From Pseudomonas sp. Q11 (GTDB lineage Bacteria; Pseudomonadota; Gammaproteobacteria; Pseudomonadales; Pseudomonadaceae), in contig NZ_JAKNQY010000014.1 of NCBI RefSeq assembly GCF_024494355.1, forward strand, positions 97,082 through 161,081: a stretch of 64,000 nucleotides of DNA. Direction: 5' to 3'. How positions within the stretch are numbered: position 1 is the stretch's first letter; the number at the start of each line of letters is the position of its first letter. The notes below the pieces were generated by a model. That model ran no database searches. It saw only the letters and a program-made list of their open reading frames with translations, and was not told the origin of the DNA. Positions 19,300 to 28,507 of the stretch are shown one piece after another. The position numbers were made by a program, and so were the translations under genes.

Positions 19300-19818
19300 T
19301 TACGGCTTTTTCTTGGCAGGGGCGGCTTTTGGCTCAAGTTCAGCAGTCATGTCCGCCAGCAGCTTGTTGACCACCGGCACCGCGCTTTCCAGCTTGGCCT
19401 GGGTCAACTGGGCCGATTGCTGGGTCAGCTGAGGCATTTTTTCCAGGACTTTCTTGCCCAGGGGCGAGCGGTAGAAGGACACCAGCTCCTTGAGTTCCGG
19501 CTCGCTGAAGTTGGAGGTATAGAGCTTGACCATGTCCGGCTTGAGCTTCTTCCAGCCGATGGCCTGGTCCAGCGCGGCGTTGGCCTTGGCCTGGTAGGTT
19601 TCGAGGGTGGCTTTTTTCGACTCGGGGGCCTTGGTCTGTTCAAAGCGCTGGGCGAACATCTGCTGCACTTGCATGTACACCGGGGTACCCAGTTTGTCAG
19701 CGTGCGCCAGGGTCAGGAACTCTTCGGCACTGGCGTTGTGGCTGGCGGTATCGGCAAAAACAGGACCGCTGGCACACACCAGAGCAACTGCGGTACAGAT
19801 GGCACGAAGACGGGTCAT
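19300..19818 (-). CDS. Secreted DUF2059 protein
   Basis: 172 residues from ATG 19818, chosen for AAAAGGAAACTCG upstream and because it begins a clear signal peptide (MTRLRAICTAVALVCASG, cut near VFADT). An ATG 12 codons upstream would spoil the signal. The mature part is helical and contains the DUF2059 region (YTSNFSEPELKELVSFYRS). The tail is lysine/alanine/proline rich. Predicted periplasmic; function unknown. The bolA gene follows after 12 bases. Confidence 0.88.
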   Translation of the reverse strand: MTRLRAICTAVALVCASGPVFADTASHNASAEEFLTLAHADKLGTPVYMQVQQMFAQRFEQTKAPESKKATLETYQAKANAALDQAIGWKKLKPDMVKLYTSNFSEPELKELVSFYRSPLGKKVLEKMPQLTQQSAQLTQAKLESAVPVVNKLLADMTAELEPKAAPAKKKP

Positions 19819-20008
19819 CGAGTTTCCTTTTCTACAGGCGAGGTAAAACCCCAAGGGCGATCATTCTGCGCCTAATAAACGCCGGGCCTCAACCCCATTG
19901 CTCTGCGCGTCCGATTGACGGGCCGGACCGATAGAAAAACGATTGAGGGAACCCGTGCCGCCCTTCAGGGCCTAAACTGCGCATTCAGACCTACAGGAGT
20001 TTGACCCG

Positions 20009-21403
20009 ATGAGCCGTATCGAAACCGACAGCCTTGGCCAGGTTGAAGTCCCGGATGAAGCCTACTGGGGCGCCCAGACGCAGCGCTCCATGATCAACTT
20101 TGCCATTGGCAACGAACGCATGCCGCTGTCGGTGCTGCACGCCCTGGCGCTGATCAAGAAAGCCGCCGCGCGGGTCAATGACCGCAATGGCGACTTGCCC
20201 GCCGACATCGCGCGCCTGATCGAACAGGCCGCCGACGAAGTCCTGGCCGGCCAGCATGACGACCAATTCCCGCTGGTGGTCTGGCAGACCGGCAGCGGAA
20301 CCCAAAGCAACATGAACGCCAACGAAGTGATCGCCGGGCGCGCCAACGAGCTGGCGGGCAATCCGCGCGGCGGCAAGAGCCCGGTCCACCCGAACGATCA
20401 CGTCAATCGCTCCCAGAGTTCCAACGACTGTTTCCCCACCGCCATGCACATCGCCGCCGCCCAGGCTGTCCATCAGCAATTACTGCCGGCGATCGCCGAG
20501 TTGTCCGGCGCGTTGGCAGAGCTGGCGGCGCGCCATATGAAACTGGTCAAGACTGGTCGCACCCACATGATGGATGCCACGCCGATCACCTTCGGCCAGG
20601 AACTGTCGGCCTTCATCGCCCAGCTCGATTACGCCGAACGGGCGATCCGCGCAGCGCTGCCAGCGGTTTGCGAGCTTGCCCAGGGCGGCACGGCAGTGGG
20701 CACCGGGCTCAATTCGCCCCACGGTTTCGGCGAAGCAATTGCCGCTGAACTGGCGGCGCTGTCCGGCCTGCCATTTGTCACCGCGCCCAACAAGTTCGCG
20801 GCGTTGGCCGGCCATGAGCCCCTGACCACGTTGTCCGGCGCGCTGAAGACCCTGGCCGTGACCCTGATGAAGATTGCCAATGATCTGCGCCTGTTGGGTT
20901 CCGGGCCACGCGCCGGGTTCGCCGAAGTGAAACTGCCGGCCAATGAGCCCGGCAGTTCCATCATGCCCGGCAAGGTCAATCCGACCCAGTGCGAAGCCTT
21001 GTCGATGCTCGCCTGCCAGGTCATGGGCAATGACGTGACCATCGGTTTCGCCGCCAGCCAGGGCCATTTGCAACTGAACGTGTTCAAGCCGGTGATCATT
21101 CACAACCTGCTGCAGTCGATCCGGCTGCTGGCCGATGGCTGCAGCAATTTCCAGCAGCACTGCATCGCCGGGCTCGAACCGGATGCCGAGCAGATGGCGG
21201 CGCATCTGGAACGTGGCTTGATGTTGGTCACCGCCCTGAACCCACACATCGGCTACGACAAATCCGCCGAAATCGCCAAGAAAGCCTACGGCGAAGGGCT
21301 GACCCTGCGCGAAGCGGCCTTGCAGCTGGGGTATCTGACCGATGAAGAGTTCGATGCCTGGGTGCGGCCGGAAAATATGCTGGAGGCGGGTAGCCAGGGC
21401 TGA
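20009..21403 (+). CDS. fumC: Class II fumarate hydratase
   Basis: Oxygen-stable, iron-free fumarase converting fumarate to malate. 464 residues, the standard length. Signature GSSIMPGKVNPTQ, substrate loop SSNDCFPTAMH and TGRTHMMDATPIT are all present. Pseudomonas normally also carries a second, iron- or manganese-regulated class II fumarase elsewhere. This copy, beside bolA and DUF2059, corresponds to PA0854 (fumC2). AGGAGTTTGACCCG precedes the ATG. Confidence 0.96.
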   Translation: MSRIETDSLGQVEVPDEAYWGAQTQRSMINFAIGNERMPLSVLHALALIKKAAARVNDRNGDLPADIARLIEQAADEVLAGQHDDQFPLVVWQTGSGTQSNMNANEVIAGRANELAGNPRGGKSPVHPNDHVNRSQSSNDCFPTAMHIAAAQAVHQQLLPAIAELSGALAELAARHMKLVKTGRTHMMDATPITFGQELSAFIAQLDYAERAIRAALPAVCELAQGGTAVGTGLNSPHGFGEAIAAELAALSGLPFVTAPNKFAALAGHEPLTTLSGALKTLAVTLMKIANDLRLLGSGPRAGFAEVKLPANEPGSSIMPGKVNPTQCEALSMLACQVMGNDVTIGFAASQGHLQLNVFKPVIIHNLLQSIRLLADGCSNFQQHCIAGLEPDAEQMAAHLERGLMLVTALNPHIGYDKSAEIAKKAYGEGLTLREAALQLGYLTDEEFDAWVRPENMLEAGSQG

Positions 21404-21451
21404 GATGTGTGCTTCGTTGGGCGCAAAGAGTGCGCTCAACACAGCCCCCCT

Positions 21452-21539
21452 GTGGGAGCGAGCCTGCTCGCGATGAGGCCGGTCGGCTCGACATCATTGT
21501 CGACTACCAGGCCGCTATCGCGAGCAGGCTCGCTCCCAC
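21452..21539. repeat. REPIN (GAGCGAGCCTGCTCGC type)
   Basis: Inverted 23-base arms at 21452-21474 and 21517-21539, between the convergent fumC and EamA transporter genes. Confidence 0.93.
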
Positions 21540-21568
21540 AAAAGAGCTGTTCTTCTTGCAGTCGCGGT

Positions 21569-22531
21569 CTATCGCCCGACAGCCAGTCGCCCGCGCCGGG
21601 CCCTGAGCCCGGCAATCAGCGAAGGCCCCAGGGCAACCAGCGCCGAACCCAACACCACCAGTACCGCCCCGCCATACCCCAACAGATTGATCTGCTCGGC
21701 ATGCACGTAATCGGGCCACCACCAGGCTGCCAACGCCACTGCGGCGAAGGTCACCAGCGGGGTGATAGCCAGGGTCGCGCTGACCCGTGACGCTTCCCAG
21801 TGAGCCAGGGCCTCGGCAAACGCGCCGTAGGCGATCAGCGTATTGAGGCAACAAGCAAGCAGTAGCCAGCCTTGCAACGGGCTCAGTTGCAGCGCCTCCA
21901 GCGGATGCACCCAGGGCGTGAGCAATAGCGCGCAGAACAGGTAGATCACCATCATGACCTGCAACGAGTTCCACACCGTCAACAGTTGCTTCTGGCCCAG
22001 GGCATAGAAGGTCCAGACCGTCGACGCCAGCAACACCATCAGCACCCCGGCGGTGTAATCGCTCAAGGAAGTCAGCAGTTCGCCGAGGCGCTGGTTGAAA
22101 AACAGCGCGAAACCGATCAACAACACCAGCAGGCCGATGCCCTGCCCCACGCTGAAACGCTCCTTGAACACAAACAGGCTGGCGACCAGCAACATGATCG
22201 GCCCCATCTGCACCACCAGTTGCGCGGTGCCGGGGCTCAAGCGATTGAGGCCCATCAGGTACAACACGTAGTTGCCGACCAGCCCCAGCACCGCCATCGC
22301 CACCAGCCAGCCGCCGCGAGGGCCCAGCACCTTGCGACTGGGCAAACGCCCGGTGGCCGTCAGATAGATGAACAGCAAGCCGCCAGACACCAGCAAGCGA
22401 AACCAGGTCACGGTGACCGGGTCCATCACTTGCAGCACTTGCTTGAGCTTGATCGGCAGAATGCCCCACAGCAGGGCGGTCAGCAGGGCGAGGAGCAGGC
22501 CGTAGACCCAGCGACCGGACGATATGTGCAT
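21569..22531 (-). CDS. EamA/DMT family transporter
   Basis: Drug/metabolite-superfamily inner-membrane protein of 320 residues from ATG 22531 (GAGGATTGC upstream). The open frame extends 29 codons further, but those codons are not membrane-like. About ten hydrophobic helices form two EamA repeats, e.g. YGLLLALLTALLWGILP at the start and the second repeat from about residue 155. The substrate is not predictable. Confidence 0.88.
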   Translation of the reverse strand: MHISSGRWVYGLLLALLTALLWGILPIKLKQVLQVMDPVTVTWFRLLVSGGLLFIYLTATGRLPSRKVLGPRGGWLVAMAVLGLVGNYVLYLMGLNRLSPGTAQLVVQMGPIMLLVASLFVFKERFSVGQGIGLLVLLIGFALFFNQRLGELLTSLSDYTAGVLMVLLASTVWTFYALGQKQLLTVWNSLQVMMVIYLFCALLLTPWVHPLEALQLSPLQGWLLLACCLNTLIAYGAFAEALAHWEASRVSATLAITPLVTFAAVALAAWWWPDYVHAEQINLLGYGGAVLVVLGSALVALGPSLIAGLRARRGRLAVGR

Positions 22532-22721
22532 GCAATCCTCGAAGCTCAAGACAAAGAGCCTCCATTCTAGGCGCGGATTGCGCGGGGACACAGGGACAGT
22601 TAGGTCGTGGACGTCCATGAGACTGTACGGGTCGTTGCCGTCGATCGCCTGGCCAGGCGCGAATCAAGGACTGCACATAAGCTCAGATAAACCGACTTCG
22701 CTGCCCTTTTGGAGACCCGCC

Positions 22722-22961
22722 ATGTTTGGCAAACGCGCCCAGGATCCTGCCCCTACGACGATTTTTCGCAGTGACCGGATCTGCCGGGTAAACGGCGAGT
22801 TTTATTTCAATACCCGGGAAGGCACCCAGGAAGGCCCGTTCGCCAGCCGCGAGGCGGCAGAACGGGAGATAAAAGCGTATATCGCGCGGATGCAGGTCAG
22901 TGTTCCAAGCCAGTTGAACGCCACTTCCCTAGTTGAGCTCAACCCGCCCCCTGGAGCTTGA
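22722..22961 (+). CDS. Small DUF6316 family protein
   Basis: 79 residues from ATG 22722 (MFGKRAQDPAPTTIFRSDR), with GGAGACCCGCC upstream. The frame is open further upstream, but only this start has a ribosome site. The middle part GEFYFNTREGTQEGPFAS is the recognisable family core; the protein is cytoplasmic and probably compact. Function is unknown. It is flanked by the EamA gene (divergent) and a REPIN. Confidence 0.75.
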   Translation: MFGKRAQDPAPTTIFRSDRICRVNGEFYFNTREGTQEGPFASREAAEREIKAYIARMQVSVPSQLNATSLVELNPPPGA

Positions 22962-22990
22962 ATCACAACATCTGTGCGCGAGGATTTATG

Positions 22991-23109
22991 TGTGGCGAGG
23001 GAGCTTGCTCCCGCTGGGCCGCAAAGCGGCCCCAATGCCCCCAATACACCGTGTACCTAAAGGCTGACGACTGCTTCGCAGCCGAGCGGGAGCAAGCTCC
23101 CTCGCCACA
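22991..23109. repeat. REPIN (GGCGAGGGAGCTTGCTCCC type)
   Basis: Inverted arms TGTGGCGAGGGAGCTTGC... at 22991-23015 and 23085-23109, between convergent DUF6316 and thiolase genes. Confidence 0.92.
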
Positions 23110-23154
23110 AAAGCCCGTGACGCCATAAGCTGAATTCAACCAGCGCCGTGGCGA

Positions 23155-24339
23155 TTAACGAACCGCCTCAAACAACCCCGTGGCTCCCATCCCGCCTCCC
23201 ACGCACATGGTCACGATACCGTAGCGCAGGCTGCGCCGTTGCAGCTCACGCACCAGGTGCCCCACTTGGCGCGAACCGGTCATGCCGAACGGGTGGCCGA
23301 TGGAAATCGAACCGCCGTTGACGTTGTACTTCTCGTTATCGATTTCCAGCCGGTTGCGGCTGTAGAGGCATTGGGATGCGAAGGCCTCATTGAGTTCCCA
23401 CAGGTCGATATCGGCGATCTGCAAACCCTTGGCCTTGAGCAATTTTGGTACCGAAAACACCGGACCGATACCCATTTCGTCCGGTTCGCAACCGGCCACG
23501 GTAAAGCCACGGAAAAAAGCCTTGGGCTTGAGCCCCAGGGCCAGGGCTTTTTCCAGGCTCATTACCAGGGTCATCGAGGCCCCGTCGGACAACTGCGACG
23601 AGTTGCCCGCCGTCACCGAACCGTCTTCAGCGAACACCGGTTTCAAGCCCGCCAGGCTTTCATAGGTAGTGTCGGGGCGGTTGCAATCGTCGCGATCGAC
23701 CACGCCGTCGAGAATCTGCACCGCACCGCTGTTCTTGTCCTCGACCTTGTACTTGACCGCCATCGGTACGATCTCGTCGTTGAACAGCCCGGTCGCCTGG
23801 GCCTGGGCAGTGCGTTGCTGGCTCTGCAAGGCGTAGCGGTCCTGTTCTTCACGGCTGACCTGATAACGGCGGGCGACGATCTCGGCGGTCTGGCCCATGG
23901 GGAAATAAATCCCCGGCACTTGCTCCTTGAGCAGCGGGTTGATCAGGTGATCGGTATTGACGCTTTTCATCGTCAGGCTGATGGATTCCACGCCACCGGC
24001 AACGATGATGTCGCTGCAACCGGAGGCAATCTGGTTGGCGGCGATGGCGATGGCCTGCAAGCCCGAGGAACAGAAGCGGTTGAGGGTCATGCCGGCGGTG
24101 CCGATGCCCAATTGCGAAAGTACCGCCACGTTACGACCGATGTTATAGCCCTGGGCGCCCTCGTTGGAACCGGCGCCGACGATACAGTCCTCGACGCTGG
24201 CTGGATCAATCCCGTTGCGCGCCAACAATGCATCGACACAATGGGCCGCCATGTCGTCCGGACGGGTCATGTTGAACTTGCCGCGAAAGGATTTGGCCAG
24301 GCCGGTCCGCACGCTGTCGACGATCACCACTTCACGCAT
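23155..24339 (-). CDS. Thiolase (acetyl-CoA C-acyltransferase)
   Basis: 394 residues. Acyl-enzyme cysteine C90 in NRFCSSGLQ, catalytic histidine in SIGHPFGMTGSR and second cysteine in TMCVGGGMGATG: a complete thiolase active site. It could act in beta-oxidation or in acetoacetyl-CoA formation; no partner beta-oxidation gene is adjacent, so I do not assign fadA or phaA. It is 105 bases downstream of the polyphosphate phosphotransferase gene on the same strand. Confidence 0.92.
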   Translation of the reverse strand: MREVVIVDSVRTGLAKSFRGKFNMTRPDDMAAHCVDALLARNGIDPASVEDCIVGAGSNEGAQGYNIGRNVAVLSQLGIGTAGMTLNRFCSSGLQAIAIAANQIASGCSDIIVAGGVESISLTMKSVNTDHLINPLLKEQVPGIYFPMGQTAEIVARRYQVSREEQDRYALQSQQRTAQAQATGLFNDEIVPMAVKYKVEDKNSGAVQILDGVVDRDDCNRPDTTYESLAGLKPVFAEDGSVTAGNSSQLSDGASMTLVMSLEKALALGLKPKAFFRGFTVAGCEPDEMGIGPVFSVPKLLKAKGLQIADIDLWELNEAFASQCLYSRNRLEIDNEKYNVNGGSISIGHPFGMTGSRQVGHLVRELQRRSLRYGIVTMCVGGGMGATGLFEAVR

Positions 24340-24445
24340 GGCTGTACCTCAATTGTTGTTGTCGGTTAGGAGTGAATCGAGCATAAATCCACTGCATAAC
24401 CGAGCGCGACAATCATTCACCCCGCGTATGCGCTCCCATCGTCCG

Positions 24446-25966
24446 CTACCTGCCCTTCCTCGCCTTGCGGGCCTGCTTCCCAGAGCGCTCGAACGCCTCC
24501 TCCAGCGCTTCATTGAGCGTGCGCAACACCTTGACCCGCGCCCAGCGTTTGTCGTTGGCTTCTATCAGCGTCCAGGGAGAAATCTCAGTACTGGTGCGGT
24601 CGACCATGTCGCACACCGCCGCCCGGTAGTCATCCCATTTGTCACGGTTGCGCCAGTCGTCTTCGGTAATCTTGAAGCGTTTGAAGGGGATCTCCTCGCG
24701 CTCCTGGAAGCGCTCCAGTTGAGTCTCCTTGTCGATGGCCAGCCAAAATTTGACGACCACGACTTCGGCATCGGCAATCTGCTCCTCGAAATCGTTGATT
24801 TCGCCGTAGGCCCGCAGCCAGTCGGCCTTGCTGCAAAAACCTTCGACCCGCTCCACCAGCACCCGGCCATACCAGGAGCGGTCGAACACGGTGAACTTGC
24901 CCCGCGCCGGGATATGCCGCCAGAACCGCCACATGTAGGGATGGGCGCGCTCTTCCTCGGTGGGCGCGGCAATCGGCACGATGCTGTACTGGCGCGGGTC
25001 GAGGGCCGCCGCGACCCGCCGGATGGCTCCCCCCTTGCCCGCCGCATCGTTACCTTCAAACACCGCCACCAGGGCATGGCGGCGCATGCGCTTGTCGCGC
25101 AGCAGCCCGGAAAACCGCGCCTGCTCGGTGATCAGTTGTTCTTCGTAATCGGCCTTATCCAGGCGCAGGGTCATGTCCAGGCTGTCCAACAGCGTGATTT
25201 GGTCGTCCAGCGGCGGCAGTGGCGCCACGTTGACCTTCTCCGCCTTGATCTTTGATCGGTCCAGGGCCTGGCGCATCCCTTCGAGCAAGATCCGTCCGAC
25301 CGTAAGGCTTCGATAACAGCTGTCCATGCCTTCGATCACATGCCATGGGGCGTAGTCACGACTGGTTCGGCGCAGTACACGCTCACCGTATTTGACGAAC
25401 TTGTCGTAGGTCTGGGATTGCTGCCAGTCCAGCGGGCTGATGCGCCAGCTGTGCAGCGGGTCGTCCTTGAGCCCCTTGAGCCGGGCTTTCATCTGTTTCT
25501 TGGACAGGTGGAACCAGAACTTGAAGATCAGCGCGCCTTCGTCGCAGAGCATTTTCTCCAAGCGCTCAGCCCCATTGATGGCCTGATCGAGCCGTGGGTC
25601 CTTGATCTGGCCATGAACGCGCCCCTGCAACATCTGGCTGTACCAATTGCCAAAGAAAATCCCCATGCGCCCCTTGGCCGGCAGCATCCGCCAATAGCGC
25701 CAGGCCGGTGGCCGCGCCAGTTCCTCGTCGGTCTGTTGATCGAACGTGCGCACTTCGATCAACCGCGGATCCATCCATTCGTTGAGCAATTTCACCGTCT
25801 CGCCCTTGCCCGCCCCTTCGATGCCGTTGATCAGCACAATGACCGGAAAACGACTCTGCTGGTGCAGCTCGTACTGGGCTTCGAGCAACGCCTCACGCAG
25901 TGCCGGCACTTGGGCGTCATACGTGTCTTTATCAACGACGTGACCGATTTCAGCGGATTCGAACAT
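24446..25966 (-). CDS. pap: Polyphosphate:AMP phosphotransferase (two-domain PPK2)
   Basis: Transfers phosphate from polyphosphate to AMP, giving ADP. 506 residues made of two fused PPK2 modules. The first has Walker A-like NGIEGAGKGE (near residue 50), the second EGNDAAGKGG (near 305) with the lid motif FWRHIPARGKFTVFDRSWYGR. Two-domain class II PPK2 enzymes in Pseudomonas (PA3455 type) are AMP phosphorylases. The last 15 residues are very basic (GKQARKARKGR). It diverges from mnmC, with a large palindrome between them. Confidence 0.93.
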   Translation of the reverse strand: MFESAEIGHVVDKDTYDAQVPALREALLEAQYELHQQSRFPVIVLINGIEGAGKGETVKLLNEWMDPRLIEVRTFDQQTDEELARPPAWRYWRMLPAKGRMGIFFGNWYSQMLQGRVHGQIKDPRLDQAINGAERLEKMLCDEGALIFKFWFHLSKKQMKARLKGLKDDPLHSWRISPLDWQQSQTYDKFVKYGERVLRRTSRDYAPWHVIEGMDSCYRSLTVGRILLEGMRQALDRSKIKAEKVNVAPLPPLDDQITLLDSLDMTLRLDKADYEEQLITEQARFSGLLRDKRMRRHALVAVFEGNDAAGKGGAIRRVAAALDPRQYSIVPIAAPTEEERAHPYMWRFWRHIPARGKFTVFDRSWYGRVLVERVEGFCSKADWLRAYGEINDFEEQIADAEVVVVKFWLAIDKETQLERFQEREEIPFKRFKITEDDWRNRDKWDDYRAAVCDMVDRTSTEISPWTLIEANDKRWARVKVLRTLNEALEEAFERSGKQARKARKGR

Positions 25967-26030
25967 GGACAGCTCCTTCCAGGGAATGGGGCAAGACTAG
26001 CGGATTGGACGCCCCCCCGTATGTTTGTGT

Positions 26031-26140
26031 GTAGGAGCTGTCGAGCGAAGCGAGGCTGCGATCTTTTGATCTTGATCGTTCGCTTTCCACTCAATTGTTT
26101 GGGACAAGATCGCAGCCTCGTTGCACTCGACAGCTCCTAC
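26031..26140. repeat. Large inverted repeat, GTAGGAGCTGTCGAG family
   Basis: Arms of about 35 bases: 26031-26067 (GTAGGAGCTGTCGAGCGAAG...GCTGCGATCTT) and its near-perfect inverse ending at 26140. A third REP-like family, also found at 39340-39434. It lies between the divergent pap and mnmC starts. Confidence 0.9.
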
Positions 26141-26211
26141 AGATGCATACGCATGGGAGCAATCGGTAATCGATCGGCTAGAATACCCTCCCAGTTTTCA
26201 CCGAGCCTGCC

Positions 26212-28194
26212 ATGACACCCGTACAGCACCACGCCCAACTCGACTGGGACGATCAGGGTCGCCCGCGCTCCCGGGTGTTCGACGATGTGTATTTTTCCGA
26301 CCAGTCGGGCCTGGAAGAAACCCGCTACGTGTTCCTTGAACAAAACAACCTGGCCGAGCGTTTTGCCGCGCTGCCGGACGACGGGCGGCTGGTGATCGGC
26401 GAGACCGGGTTTGGCACCGGGCTGAATTTTCTCTGCGCCTGGCAGTTGTTCGAGCAGTGCGCACCGGCCGGGGCGCGGCTGCATTTTGTCAGTGTCGAAA
26501 AATTCCCCTTGAGCCCGCCCGACCTGCGCCGGGCACTGGACTTGTGGCCGCCACTCAAGCTTCAGGCGGATCAATTGCTTGCGCAGTACGTCGCAATCCA
26601 TCAAGGCTTCCAGCGCCTGACGCTGGCAGGTGGCCGGGTCACCCTGACGTTGTTGATCGGCGATGCCCTGGAGCAATTGCCGCAACTGGATGCGCAAATC
26701 GATGCGTGGTTCCTGGACGGTTTCGCGCCGGCGAAAAATCCCGAGATGTGGACCGCCGAGCTGTTTGCCGAACTGGCGCGGTTGGCCGCCCCCGGCGCGA
26801 CCCTCAGCACCTTCACCAGCACCGGCTGGGTGCGACGGTTATTGAATGCGGCAGGCTTCAAGATGAAACGCACGCCAGGCATCGGCCACAAATGGGAAAT
26901 CCTGCGCGGGATGTTTCTCGGTTGGCCGCAACTGACGCCCACACCGCCCCCGGTAAAACCCTGGTACGCCCGCCCCGCTGCGCACAGCGGCGAGCGTCGG
27001 GCCCTGGTGATCGGTGGCGGCCTGGCCGGTTGCGCCAGCGCGTCCAGCCTCGCGGCCCGTGGCTGGCAGGTGGCGCTGCTGGAACGGCATGCCGGGTTGG
27101 CCGAAGAAGCGTCCGGCAACCCGCAGGGCGTGCTGTATCTCAAGCTTTCGGCCCATGGCACCGCCTTGTCGCAAATGATCCTCAGCGGTTTCGGTTACAC
27201 CCGGCGCCTGCTCGAACATCTGCAGCGTGGTGTTGACTGGGACGGCTGCGGTGTCTTGCAACTGGCCTTCAGCGACAAGGAAGCCGAGCGCCAGGCGCAA
27301 TTGGCCGAGGCCTTTGCCGAGGATTTGCTGCATGTCCTGGATCAGCCCCAGGCCGAGGCGCAGTCCGGTATCGGCCTGGCCTGTGGCGGTCTGTTTTACC
27401 CGCAAGGCGGCTGGGTACATCCGCCCGCACTGTGCCGCTGGCAGGCATCCGCCGCCGAGATTGAGGTACACGCCCACCATGAAGTCCTGGAGCTGCGGCG
27501 CGTTGATGGTCAGTGGCAGGCCTGGGATGGCGGGCGTTGCCTGGCCAGCGCACCGGTAGTGATCCTTGCCAGCGCCGCCGAGATCAAACGCTTCGACGCG
27601 GCCGCCGAGTTGCCCCTCAAGCGCATTCGCGGACAAATCACCCGCCTGTCGCAAACCGTACGCAGCCAGGCATTGCGCACGGTGGTCTGCGCCGAAGGCT
27701 ACGTGGCCCCGGCACGGTTAGGCGAGCACACCCTGGGTGCCAGTTTCGATTTCAAGAACGACGACCTGACCCCCACCGCCGCCGAGCACGCCGGTAACCT
27801 GCAGATGCTGGAGCAAATCTCCACTGATCTGGTAGAGCGCCTGGACGCCAGCACCCTGGACCCGGAACACCTTCAGGGCCGCGCGGCGTTCCGTTGCACC
27901 AGCCCGGATTATTTGCCGATTGTCGGCCCCTTGGCTGAGAGTCAGGCCTTCACCCAGGCGTATTCGGCGCTGAGCAAGGACGCCCGCCAGGTGCCGGACT
28001 GTCCATGTCCCTGGCTCGATGGCTTGTACATCAACAGCGGCCACGGTTCCCGGGGCCTGATCACCGCGCCGTTGTCGGGCGAGTTGATTGCCGCCTGGCT
28101 GGACAACGAACCTTTGCCCCTGCCCCGAAGCGTGGCCGAGGCCTGCCATCCGAACCGGTTTGCGTTGCGGGCGCTGGTTCGGGGCAAGGCCTAG
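26212..28194 (+). CDS. mnmC: Bifunctional tRNA mnm5s2U34 biosynthesis protein
   Basis: Final steps of mnm5(s2)U34 formation in the tRNA wobble position. 660 residues in two fused domains. Residues 1 to about 240 are the SAM-dependent methyltransferase (GETGFGTGLNFL; WFLDGFAPAKNPEMW). Residues from about 260 are the FAD-dependent oxidoreductase (VIGGGLAGCASA, the dinucleotide loop) that removes the carboxymethyl group. The usual start MTPVQHHAQLDWDDQGRP is conserved. Confidence 0.96.
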   Translation: MTPVQHHAQLDWDDQGRPRSRVFDDVYFSDQSGLEETRYVFLEQNNLAERFAALPDDGRLVIGETGFGTGLNFLCAWQLFEQCAPAGARLHFVSVEKFPLSPPDLRRALDLWPPLKLQADQLLAQYVAIHQGFQRLTLAGGRVTLTLLIGDALEQLPQLDAQIDAWFLDGFAPAKNPEMWTAELFAELARLAAPGATLSTFTSTGWVRRLLNAAGFKMKRTPGIGHKWEILRGMFLGWPQLTPTPPPVKPWYARPAAHSGERRALVIGGGLAGCASASSLAARGWQVALLERHAGLAEEASGNPQGVLYLKLSAHGTALSQMILSGFGYTRRLLEHLQRGVDWDGCGVLQLAFSDKEAERQAQLAEAFAEDLLHVLDQPQAEAQSGIGLACGGLFYPQGGWVHPPALCRWQASAAEIEVHAHHEVLELRRVDGQWQAWDGGRCLASAPVVILASAAEIKRFDAAAELPLKRIRGQITRLSQTVRSQALRTVVCAEGYVAPARLGEHTLGASFDFKNDDLTPTAAEHAGNLQMLEQISTDLVERLDASTLDPEHLQGRAAFRCTSPDYLPIVGPLAESQAFTQAYSALSKDARQVPDCPCPWLDGLYINSGHGSRGLITAPLSGELIAAWLDNEPLPLPRSVAEACHPNRFALRALVRGKA

Positions 28195-28205
28195 CGCAGA
28201 TCGCA

Positions 28206-28251
28206 GACACACCACAAACCCTGTGGGGGACACACCACAAACCCTGTAGGA
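28206..28251. repeat. Tandem 23-base direct repeat
   Basis: Two copies of GACACACCACAAACCCTGTG plus three bases, at 28206-28228 and 28229-28251. They differ only near the end, where the second copy runs into the REPIN arm. Confidence 0.9.
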
Positions 28252-28335
28252 GCTGAGCTTGCTCGCGATTGCGGTAGATCAGCCAGCATCTTAGTAGACT
28301 GATACGCCGCTATCGCGAGCAAGCTCAGCTCCCAC
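28246..28335. repeat. REPIN (GCTGAGCTTGCTCGC type)
   Basis: Inverted arms at 28246-28269 (TGTAGGAGCTGAGCTTGCTC...) and 28312-28335. The sequence looks like a blend of the GTAGGAGCTG and the GAGC...GCTCGC families. Confidence 0.88.
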
Positions 28336-28507
28336 AGGGTCAGGGTCCTCTTATGCTTGAATCGCGCGGCAATCCCTGCAGCCCCACCCATCGGCTTATA
28401 ACGCATTGATCTAAAACTCACGCCAATCCCATCGGTCAGTTTCAAAGTACCCGCCATTTTGGCGTATGCTGTTTGACCCTCCCCAACGGAAAAACCGGTA
28501 AGGACCT

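Larger units (their letters stand above)
28195..28507. other. Intergenic region: direct repeat, REPIN, NAGGN operon leader
   Basis: 313 bases. It holds two 23-base direct repeats (28206-28251), a REPIN (28246-28335), then about 170 bases before asnO that should contain its promoter. I could not settle on a -35/-10 pair. No gene is visible. Confidence 0.6.

Noticed and set aside
21504..22676. 390-codon frame overlapping the EamA transporter in another minus-strand frame
   Set aside because: It lacks membrane helices and motifs, while the EamA frame has ten helices and a good ribosome site.
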